Shown here: positions 36,101-48,100 of the stretch, piece after piece
How the letters are laid out: every line of letters begins with the position of its first letter
Numbering within the stretch: position 1 is the stretch's first letter
Assembly: GCA_903813345.2 (NCBI GenBank)
Contig: CAIIXF020000007.1
Location: 6,081,730 to 6,145,729 of the forward strand
Length of the DNA: 64,000 bases
DNA from: Owenia fusiformis
Taxonomy: Eukaryota > Annelida > Polychaeta > Sabellida > Oweniidae
Direction: 5' to 3'
Made by a program: the position numbers and the translations under genes
Notes under the pieces: model-generated
Database searches by the model: none
Told to the model about the DNA's origin: nothing
Seen by the model: the letters and a program-made list of their open reading frames with translations, nothing else

Positions 36101-39100
36101 ATTGATCTGAACTTGAAACGGTGCCAGTGAAAGTAAGCCCGGATGATATCATAAGTTATGGTATATTTAAATAGTTACTGTTCTACAATTGAATATTCAC
36201 CAAAAAGCTAGGTCAATTAAAAGTATTCCTGGAACATAATTTTGCATTATACAAACTGAAGTTAACTACTCAAATTATATGATAAAGGTGGTCTACAAAC
36301 TTGTGTTTACCAATATTGTTTACTTTTTAAATAATCATTTTTATAGTAATTTTTAACATTGTACATGGGTATTGGATGAATATAGTCCATTGACTTTAAC
36401 ATATAAATGCAAGTATTGCAGTCACTCTGTCTCCAATCGAAAGGACCAGTCTGAAGCGCTGAAATTCAAATGCGCATATGTCAATGGGTATTATCAAATT
36501 TAAGTAAAGGAGTGTGGCAATTTATAATGATAATCTAATATATTAAACAATAATTTTTTTGATGTAAATAGAGGTCAATACTGATAATCTTTGATTTACA
36601 TTTATCATTATTTATGATGATCATAAACTTGTTGAACAATGGATTCACATGAACACTCGTAAACATGACAATGTATTAGCATTAGCTACTTCGTGTACTT
36701 GAGTGTCGGTGTAGATTCGATATGAAGTAAGCTTGTATTCGCGAATGCGCCTGTAACGCCTGTCGTCTACCAGATTGACCTACTATTTTATGACCAACTC
36801 GTTTAGATATGAATGGAATAGTGGCAGGTAAATTGAAATGAGTTGCCCATAAAATAGAAGGTTAATCCGGTAGCCGACCGCCGAAAGTTGCATTCGCGAA
36901 TGCAAGCTAACTATATTGTCTCGATACTGGACTTTTTGGTAGAGGGGGTATTTTTGAATATACTTCTAAATGAACCAAAGTTTCCTTTGTGTATCTTCCC
37001 TTGATCTGCTCAGTTGCTAAGAGAACACAACAACTCATGTTGGTGCAATTATTTTATTTTAATATGAAATAATAATGATAATAATATCAATAAGCAAGTT
37101 GGGTAGTCATATCTGAAGTTGGATTGAAGTTGAAAACTGTTCACAAACAATAATACAATCTGTATATATTTAAATATAAATACTTTTCACATCCACTTGT
37201 TATTGACAATCAGTAACCGTTACATAAAGGATCGTGTTTTTTACAGAATGTTTTCAATAATTGGTTTAAGAAAAAACATGCTGAATTCAGTTCACCATAT
37301 CGCTACCCATCCTTTGATATATACATAGCTATATCATAGCTTAACTATCCTGTTGCTTGCTATGCAACCCCATCCTTTGCATTCTACTAAATATCATATT
37401 TACAATTTTTATTTCACTGTTTTGATTCTCATTTTGTGCTGATTGAATCCGCTCTACATGATAATATAAATCCTGTAATACTTCCCTGGTATACCATCCA
37501 TCCATTATTCGTAGATAAGCTACCCTTCTCCCTAAAGACTTAGATACATTATCACAGGGTGCGTACCAAATTAAGCGAGAAAATTGAACGCACGGGCAAA
37601 TACCAATTCCTTGTGTTGTACCGTACCGTTGTGTAGGTTTAACTATGAAATTCACCGTCAAGTTCACTGGCGATGTAGTTTCAGACATGTGTATATAGAA
37701 ATATCGAGAAACTAGACCACATCTTTCTGAAACGACGAAAACAACTGTTTGCTCACATTTCATCACCCTCGTGTCGTACCGTACCCAGCGCGTTCACTGT
37801 CACGCTTAATTTGGAACGCACCCTGTAACTACGGTGAATCCTAAAACAAGTAGTCCGTTCTCTCTTCTTTGGATACTAAATCAAATTAAAATGTATAATT
37901 CGTTGATAGAATAATACTGTCATATTGTGAAAAGGTATTAATGCATATTTTCTCAGGACGGATTCAAATGAATGTACTTACTGTACGATACAAGTTAAAA
38001 GAAATGTCTACCAAAACCATTGTTTTACTTTAATAAAGATACACTCCCCTCTATAAGTTTGGCAACCTTTTTTCCCCCATTGAACTACGTGTTAAAGCCT
38101 CTTTACCTTTGAATTTTTATTTACTTAACCTGCGATGAAAATACTTATATTATTGATGGAAACGTAATTTGACTTTAATTCCAATACTTCCAAATTTTCA
38201 CAATTTTTTTCCTCAATTACAATAGGTCGAAAATTGATGATAAATTTGATGAATTTTTGAAAATCGACATTCCCATGTTAACCAATGGGAAATGGTAGGT
38301 TTGCCGCAAGTCATATGACAGAATATCCATCTATCCGAGTCCTTGCAAAAAATACGAGTTAGGCAGGCAATTGAATTTGCTAACTTTATTTAACAAGAAA
38401 TTGATATGTTTCTTCAGGTTCAACAAAGTTATAGGGCTTTTAAGTCAAAATTGTTTTTCAAAAAACCTCTCCCATTGAAATAACACAGGAGGCGAAAAAT
38501 TATTTTCAAAAATGACTTTGAAGCGCTGTAACTTTAATATTCATCAAATAAACGAAACACTTAGTGTTCAAAAAAGTTAGACAACTCAATTTTCTATACA
38601 AAAATATTTTTTTGCTGAATCTTTTACTTAAAAGATATCCTGATTTCTGATTTGCCCCGAACCCTCCATTTCCCATTGGATTACATGGGAATGACGATTT
38701 TCAAAAAGTCATCAAATTTATCATCAATTTTTGACCTATTGTAATTGAGGAAAAGAATTGAGAAAATTTGGAGGTATTGGAAATAAAGTCAAGTTACGTT
38801 TCCATCAATAGTATAAGTTATTTCATCGCCGGTTAAGTAAATAAAAATTCAAACGTAAAGAGGCTTTAACACGTAGTTCAATGGGGGAAAAAGGTTGCCA
38901 AACTTATTGAGGGGAGTGTAAATACCATCATCTTGCTCTATAGTATATCATTTCATTTCTCATATAAAACATATACTAGCACTTGACCATCATCGGTGAC
39001 AAAAGCGGCTAAACCCATGCTTTGCTTATCACCCAGCTTTCCACCGACCATATATGGCCATACTCACATTCCGGCCATCTTGGATTACCAGGAAGTAGCG

Positions 39101-42100
39101 TTCCTAGTGATATTAACATATTATGGTAATACTTTCAGGATGGTATAGACAACATGGGATATCAGGTTCGTACAGTGCACCCCACGTATACCAATCACAA
39201 AAGCTAGTTGTTCAGCCACTATGATCTGGTGATGTATTATATGTACATGGTGTTTTGCAGTTGATGTTTGTACTAATATTGTCGTATCATCTGTCCTTGA
39301 TTATATGATCACTAGCCCGGAACGTTCTTGAAATGATATATATACGACAAAAGAAAAGTTTCTATAATTTAAAGAAAAAATGCAGTGTTGTACATTATGT
39401 TCCTGCTTCTCTGATCACTGCCGATTGAAATTAATTACATAACTGATCATGAATGTTTAATGCATGCGACAATCGTAGTTATCTGAAGCAAAATAAAACG
39501 ATACCCGAAGACATTCATATTTCCCTCTTTTGGAAACGGGTGTTCTTGATACCAGAATTGTTGCCATGGCAAATCAAAAATCTAGGAGATACGATACACA
39601 TACATCTATATTAAGATTTAGCAGAATGGAAAAATACACAATCGATACAAAAAAAACCTAAAAACGAAAATGATCCTCCTTGTTTTCGTTGCATTTATCT
39701 TGAGACAAGGTATTTGTTTTTCTGAGTCGGAACGGGTGTCATAGTCCGTAGACAAAATATCAGCATCAAATTCTCCGTCGTAATATTAATTTATTTTCTC
39801 ATTTCAGGGTGATGTCAACCCAGCATTTGAACTAGAGAGCAAAACTGACTTATCAAAAAGATCTGGGGATGAAGCTGAAGAGCCAGAAAAAAGGCAGGCC
39901 TGGGGCGGCCAACTGGAATTCATCCTTACGTGTGTTGGCTATGCCGTCGGATTGGGAAATGTCTGGAGATTCCCCTATCTTTGTTACAAGAATGGCGGGG
40001 GTAGGTCTATATAGGCTTCTTAATTGTCCTCAACTATAGTATTTTCTAACAATTTCGACCCATTAAAAACAAATAAAAAACTTTGTCACCAGACTATTCC
40101 CGAGCTTCATATTCACCGTTGCTTATATACATATGGAACGTTTACCAATTTACCATTGACTCATCGTTTTCAATGCCCTCTCAAATTTTAATGATCGGAG
40201 CTTTTCAAATATCAAATCGGTCAGGAAAAAAACTAATAAACACATTAATTTCGTATTTAACAACATTTTTCATTTCCCAAGATTTAATTCTTCAGAATCC
40301 ATTAAAATCATGGAAAATATTCTGCTAAAAGAGCGTATTCTTCCAACGGTAAAAAAGGTTTGCTTGGATACATTCTCTAACTGATCATTTTAGATATTTT
40401 TGGACATTCACTCTTGTGAATTTTTAAAAACCCATTGTCCATGCATTAATAGTAGCTCAACGGTTAAATGGGGAATAAGGTTTCTGAATGAGATCATTTA
40501 CCAACATGTGATAGTAATATGAAACTACACAATGTAATAGTAGAGACAATGGGCATTTGAGTACAAATGATGCTCAAGTATCTTCTTAATAGGGAGGTAA
40601 AGTTACACATATTTTGACCCCTTTCTCCTGGTGGTCAAATAAACCCCTTTACTCCTAGCCTGGTGAGTTAGTTATAAACGACATGTATATATTTGATATT
40701 ATGTTAATACAAAACTTAACATTTACACGTGGTTGTTTGGGTTGGGGCATAACAGTACCGCTCTCACTTCACTTTTCGGGGACCTAATTACAATTATTTT
40801 CTGTATACCTTTATACTCAATTGGTCCAGTAAACACTACAAATGGGAGAACTATAATCCAAAGAGGTCATAATTCTACACTATCACGTACACGTTTTTAA
40901 ATAAACATACTATTAAAAAATCTGCATGACTTGCTCCAACATTATTACTTTATTCCGATAATATTATATCAAAACGAAAATAATGACTTTACATTTAATG
41001 AAATAAGGGACAGTAACGGGACATTTGCATATCAATTTACATGCGCATCACCTTGTATAAGGTACAATAATCTGCATATTCATTTTACATGTCATGTTTA
41101 TTAATGACTGTAATAGAAGATGGACTCACACATAGCTGATTACAGTAATAGACAATCACCTTACACAAATGTAAATTTCATCGCATCCATTGAATTCAAG
41201 CTGTGTATTTTATCAAAAGGTTCAAGCCTTGAAGTTTTACATTTTCGTTGTACTTATACTTATCATTTATTTGAGCGCCCACTTGATATGTGAGCTACTT
41301 AATATTATTTGAAAATGAGTTGAGACAAATCATAAGATTACAGGATGACTTTTGACAATGATAAATCATTATGTTTAAGTGTTGCATTATCTTGTGACTC
41401 TCGATCTAATGTATTGGATTTACATGACTTATCTAGACTTGTATAGTCATACGACAGTCTTAAACGAGCCACTTTACATGAAATGTCCACTATGTACAGA
41501 TAAAGTTTACAAATGGCGACGACACACGAATGTGCATCATGATAAACCATGACATCTCACTTCTTCTCAGCCCTGAGATGTTTCAGGTGAAACAGAAAGA
41601 TGCTATGCGTATCAGAATGGCGAATACGCAGGACACAAAATAATTCCCCATGTTGGTCGTGAAGTAAGAATTCTGAAAAACCTGGGAATCAGTGTTTCAT
41701 GTGTTAAATGCGATAAATTAACGAATTTAAAATGTCCCTTTTGTATGGAGAATTTTTTAAGTTCAATCCAAATAATTGAAAATATCAAGTACACGTAGCT
41801 GCATTTAACTCGATTGAAGAAAGATATTACCAATTTTATGATTGTTTCACATATCCCTTTCATCTTTGACCGATTTGCAACAATGAAATTTGCAGTTAGA
41901 GTTGAGTCATAGAATCATTGAAGTGTAAGGTCTCGTCTGTATAGGTTGTGATGAAATATGACAGCAAAACAAATCTCCAAACTCTCCCACTTTTGTTATA
42001 TGTCACCCTGTGTTTGCGCCAAAATCAACGCTGGAACTTTATGCAAACCAAAACAAAATAATATTAAACACAATGCAAAAGTGGCAATCTATGCTAGTAT

Positions 42101-45100
42101 CTTGTCACACTAGCCATGCGTGGTAACTAGGCTGGACCATTTTCATAAATTGTGATAAACGATAACATTTGAACTGCACTACACATGTCATTCAAAAGGT
42201 CGAGGATGTTCAAATCATGAGACTTGCCGATCAATATCTAGTGCTCCTTAGATCTTAGGTCATGTTGAGATGTTTATTTACATTCTTATCAAACTACATT
42301 ATAAACTTTCAAGAGATCTCATAAAGGGTGGCGCATATCGTTTAGCAAATCGAACGCTCGTTTCTGGTGTTGCTCACCGTTTAGTATAAAAGGCCCGATT
42401 CCGGAATAGTACTCTGGGGTTCACAGGCTCGAGATCGTTGTGTCAACACCTCTGTTATGCCTTGGTCACATTTGCTCCGATTGTACGGCGCCCGGCCGAT
42501 TGAGTATTCTGTTCAAAATTGAATACAATATTGAACAAAACATCGGAGCATATGTGACAGGCATAATATAGCGTTTTAGTATATTATTGATCATCACACA
42601 TTTATAAAAGGGAGATTTTCATTTTGACGTTTCGGGATATTCTATTTGTGTTTGATTGACATCTAAAATTGCCCCATAGTACACAGCTTGGCATATGAAA
42701 TATCATCCAAATGAAACAAAGCAGTTCTAATACAAGGATTTATATTGGCTGTTATACATGAATTCTTTGAACAATTACTTTATCTGCTAAGAAAGTTTCT
42801 ATTAATTGGATTTTACAAAACTCCCCTTATTTCTTAAAAATGGACTGGTCTAGTTGACTCGCCTGGAGTCGCCATATTTTTTTATACGGGAAGCTTAGCG
42901 GAACCCTTTAACGAGGCGAAATTGACTTAATATATGACTGAAATCGGGAAGACAAAATTTGACATTCACGAACAAAATTGCTTGTGAAAACTATTTACAA
43001 AAGTGTTCCAGAGACTAATCGACTTGGCTAAGGTTTTATTTGAAGATACATTGCCTTATTAAGCAGGTAGAGAGGGGCATACAGAACACGGAAGCAAATG
43101 CAATGTTGAAAATTTTATATATTTCCGTTTGAAAATGTTATTTCATGTCACGTAGTCCAGTGTTCCATATGGGGATTATATACATACTTTACTTGTTTAC
43201 ATGGACGTAAATCAATACATGAAATCTGCAGTCTTCCGGGTTTTATCATCTGGGTTTGTATTGTCTTATTGGGGCTTTCCGACTTTGAAACAAACATTAC
43301 TTTAAAGGATTTGTGTCTCAGGAACATTTTTGTAAATAGTTATTTTAAACAATTCTGAGAGAATATCACATATTTTTGTCTTCTCAACTTCAGTCATGAA
43401 TTGCGTCAATTTTGCGTGCAAACATTGGGTGGACGTTGTCATGACCGGGTGCCCAAACGTGTCAGGAACACATAGATACTCGAATGATGTTGATTGGACA
43501 TCAGGGTGCAGAGAAATCGTAATTTTACTGAGTGGCTTCACGAAAAAAATAAGCAGCATTATAAGCCACCTTAAGAACTTTTTTGTTGTTGTCAAGATAT
43601 CGAAGATTCCCTTTCTGTTTTTCAACATTGATTCTAATGACTTTAGTTTGAATAAGATGACCCAACATATTATGGTCTTGGAATTGGTACAATGGTTTTT
43701 GATTTGTGAGTTACGGAGGGATGTGCGAGACATCTTTGTGCTGTCAGATCAACAGGGTATGTCTGTGGGTTTGTCTTTTACGGATCCTTCACTCAAAGGG
43801 CTCCATTTATTTCTCAATTTAGAATTGAAGTACCCTTGGACCTAGCATGCGTTTATGTTTCATTGCCATCAATTACATTGTTATTATTATGCAAGCACTT
43901 CATTTAGTTTAGTCATAATTGCCGAGTCATTATTGTTAATATACCAGGTATAATAGTAGTCTATGACGTCTATGAAGTGATTATCTTAGTATCCTAAATC
44001 CAGGGATAGTATTCAAAGAGACCTACTGTTGGCAATCGTTTTGAATAATATACCAAATGACGTGGAATCGCGGTATATTTGTCAACTATTATTTATATGA
44101 CTAATATAAGTAAAGAAATTATCACATCATTATTTCTGATATCTTCCCAACATTTAAATACACATTTTATAATAAATTTTCTATATATATATATATATAT
44201 ATATAGCAAATTACTAAACGAAGAGAAACTCGGTATTCTTACAAGAAACTTGCTCTATAGACTAAATAGATTCCATATTTGATATTCCTTTATAATGTAC
44301 CCTTTGCATATTAGTTCGACTTCTCGTTTTCTAAAAGAGAGCTACGTGCAGGGTATTAATGGCGTCACAGTGTTTTTAAAAAATGATTCTTCGATAGGGT
44401 ACTCGAGTAAGCTTGTTTTTAATTCTGTTTATACCTCTCAACAATTATCTAACAGCAATCGTGGTACTTATGTCATTTTGACTGAATTGGTTAAAAGTGT
44501 TTTTTATCTTATCAACTATAAATCGTATTATAACTTATGAACATTTTAGATTCTTCAACAAACAATCTTCGACGTGCCATGACAATGGCTATGCTAATAA
44601 ATCAAAAAGCCCTCCATACGAGTATTTGTAAATAATCGTATTAGAGAGTAATGTAATTAAGTTATTTTTCTTATTTGTAGGAGCCTTTTTAATCCCGTAT
44701 GTTATAATGCTGGCCTTCGTTGGACTCCCTTTGTTTTTCCTCGAGCTGTCTTTTGGCCAGTTCACCAGCCAAGGCCCCCTCTCAGTATGGGCTGTTAACC
44801 CTCTCTTCAAAGGTAAAGACTGTTACATATTATGGATTAAAAATTGCATTAACTAATCCCAAATTAAATGAAATCTAAACCCAGATGGATATGGACATGA
44901 ACTTGTTGATGTTCATCAGAATATTTTGCTTTTAGGTTTAGGTTATTCAATGGTAATGGTGTCATTGTTGATTGGGCTCTACTATAACGTCATCATCGCC
45001 TGGTGCATCTACTTCTTCTTTGCTTCCATGCGCTACCCATTACCCTGGACTTCATGTGATAGGGCCAATTGGGCTACAGAACGATGTCTTGACAGTTCAG

Positions 45101-48100
45101 AACCAACAGGAAACGGTAAGTTATCTGGTAATATTATCTGGCATATGGGCGGACACAATTTAGTTTTAACCAATCACTACGTTATCATAAATACTAAGAA
45201 TATTATTTAATCTTACTCATTTTGCTAAACCTTCCAAAGATATATTGTCTTTAGGAAGTTTTCCCTCAACATAGGCACAAAAACACTTAAATGTTCACAA
45301 CTGCATAAGATCTTTTGTTTTGATTTAATAGTTTCTTTAGTTTGTAGGAGCTTGTCACTTTTGATATTTTTTAATGTTGTTTGTAGTTTCAAATATCACA
45401 ACCACCATGTCAACGTTGACTACAGCTGCTCCAATTGACCCAACGTTCAACAGGACAACCCCAACGGAGGAATACTTCTAGTAAGTGCAAAAGACACATG
45501 CGTATTCGTCTATTATATCCAACTGTTTGCACTTCATTCATATGCAGTCTAATGAGATGTATTTAGATTAAAAATATATGAAAATCCAAATAAAACGGAA
45601 AACAATTAAATTATTTAACAATTGTTTATACCAGCTAGCTTTACATATTTGGTATAATCTTACTTGGGGAATATAATTAATACATAATGATATAATGTAT
45701 ACAAGCCAATTTGCAATAATGTGTAAACCTGGACTTGTTTTTCAATGTGTACACGTATGTAATGTTGTATATGTATAATATGTGTAATAATTTTATATAA
45801 ATGTGTCTAATGTATATTATTTTCTTAGCATCAACGTACTTGGCCTTACCAGTGGACTTGACAATATGGGTGGTGTTCGTTGGCAACTGGCACTTTGCCT
45901 GTTGGCTGCCTGGCTAATAGTTTTCCTCGTCCTCATCAAAGGAATTTCTTCTCTTGGAAAGGTAAATACAGAAATGTCTTATAATTTCCAAAGAGGTCTG
46001 AAACGAACCGCACACTATTTTGCAGGAATATATTATATTATAAAGTCGCAATGCCACTTAAAAATGATCGATGCAATGCTCATATATAACTACATTTCCA
46101 AGGGACAATGTCGACTTTTGCTTTATTATTCACTCCTCTTATTCAAGGTTGTGTACTTCACCTCTATCTTTCCCTACGTGTTGCTGACAGCCCTTCTCAT
46201 AAGAGGCTGCCTATTACCGGGGGCGGGAGAAGGAATTCGCTTCTACCTACAGCCGAATATTACCAGACTAGCTGATGCCGAGGTACGTGCATTGTAAATA
46301 CACAATGGGTCAAAAATGATGTTGTACAAGGTAGTCGTATACATGTTCTTACATATTTTTGCACATTTCCTCCATTTCACATGCATACCTGCTCATTCAT
46401 TCCGTATCTTAGTATCAGGCTTGATGAGCCATGGTTAACAATGTTGAATTTGTCGCAAACAGTTCAATAGTGTCACGTTATAATTTTGATTTATGCGGGT
46501 TTACCTTTAATGGTTTGTAGAAACATGATCAATTAAAATCGACTCCAAACGACAATTACATTATATACACCTTAACTCTATACACCAGCACTCCTTTTCA
46601 TTCAGGTTTGGAGCGACGCTGCCGTCCAGATCTTCTATTCCCTAAGTGCATGCTCTGGAGGTCTCATTGCTATGGCAAGTTACAACAAATTCAGCAACAA
46701 CTGTCTAAGGTAATCAGCGCATGAAGATATTCATTTCAATAACTTAGAGTTCAGTTCCTAAAAGCCCGTTGATGTCTTGATACGACCAGATGGCAATCTC
46801 AGCTACATCGATAGCCTAAATACCAAGTAAATTATGAAAAGGGATTTGATTTTGAGCAAACTTATTTTTGTGGGCTGTCATATTGCAAGATAACTGACGG
46901 GAATGATGGCCTCGCATCATACAAGAATAGCTGAAGAAACTTTGATTTTCATTTTGCCTGTGAATAATGCCTTAATGCGCAATATGTACCTGGCCGACAG
47001 TAAACATAAAACACGTCTGCATTGGGAAATAGGTTCTTGAAAGTTCAAAGGACCATAACATCGTTTACCTTTATTACCAAGGCAAAAGGGTGGGCAATGT
47101 TATATTCAAATAGTCGTAATAATAATTTCATGACAGAACAGAAAATCGCTTTTAGGAACTGTCGAACTAAAAGAATTAAGATTGCTAACATGGACTAATT
47201 TAAAAAGTATTTTGCTTTCTGTTTAAAGTTGTGGTGTATCGTCATAACCTTCACTGACACTAATAAAATAATGGTTCTTACATTGAAGAGTTTCTGCATG
47301 TTTTGCTTTTTTATCGTTTTAGGGTTTGGAGGCTATCTTGCTTTTTTGTGTTATTTGCATGTTGCTTTTAGGTGTTAAGTAGACGCTTTTTTATTTCAGA
47401 GATTCCATCCTTGTACCGTGCATCAATTGTTTCACGAGTATTTATTCTGGGTTTGTCATATTTGCCGTCTTAGGCTTTATGGCAGATAAAAAAGGGGTTA
47501 GTGTTGGAGAGGTTGCTGAATCCGGTAAGAACCATTCACAAACGCCAAATATAGTTTGTATGCTGATTGATGAATTACAATAATTTCTTTACACCTATAT
47601 GTTTGCCTTTCTACTGATTTCGGGATCCCATTTAAACCGCTCCAAATCTTTGTAGTTAAGATTACATTTATATTTGCATGCACATCCATATCTAATACGA
47701 CATTCCATTGACCCAATCTTGTACCCTTAATGGCCGTGGTTCGATGTATACGACCTACCATGCAGGTGACTAAAATGGGGTTCGACTGCTGATTTGTGAA
47801 TCGCAATAAATTATGTTTGCATGTTTCATATATTAGGAATCCTACTAAGACCCCTTATCAAGCATTAACAAAGATAAAGATAACCAATATACCTTTTGCA
47901 TGCACAACCTTATTGACTAACATTGCACATTCCAGAGACTCCATTCTTGTACCTTTGATTAACTGTGGGACAAGTATATATTCCGGTTTCGTCATATTTG
48001 CCGTCTTGGGCTTTATGGCAGAAAGAAAGGGGGTTAGTGTGGGAGAGGTTGCAGAGTCTGGTAAGAAAGATGGACATGCCAACATTGTGCAATGTTTGAA

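Larger units (their letters stand above)
33157..39807 (+). other. SLC6 intron 1, 6.65 kb, with several MITEs
   Basis: Starts gtacgtaag and ends tttcag. It contains the inverted-repeat elements at 36727-36911, 37554-37826 and 38042-38918. An unassigned 141-codon minus frame covers 37341-37766. The right end of another TIR element (gggggaacaccctgtac, about 35687-35703) is present without its partner. Confidence 0.65.
40001..44680 (+). other. SLC6 intron 2, 4.68 kb
   Basis: It contains a MITE at 42457-42565, a segment at about 41569-41622 whose reverse complement recurs near 60370-60420 (gagatgtttcaggtgaaaca), a region open in frames on both strands at 43302-43845, and a (TA)n tract at about 44180-44205. 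Confidence 0.6.

Noticed and set aside
44926-45210. Single-exon 94-codon gene
   Set aside because: This is SLC6 exon 4 read through its donor into the intron.
45803-46297. Single 164-codon gene
   Set aside because: It is SLC6 exons 6 and 7 with the intervening intron happening to stay open; the GT and AG sites and family alignment remove the middle part.
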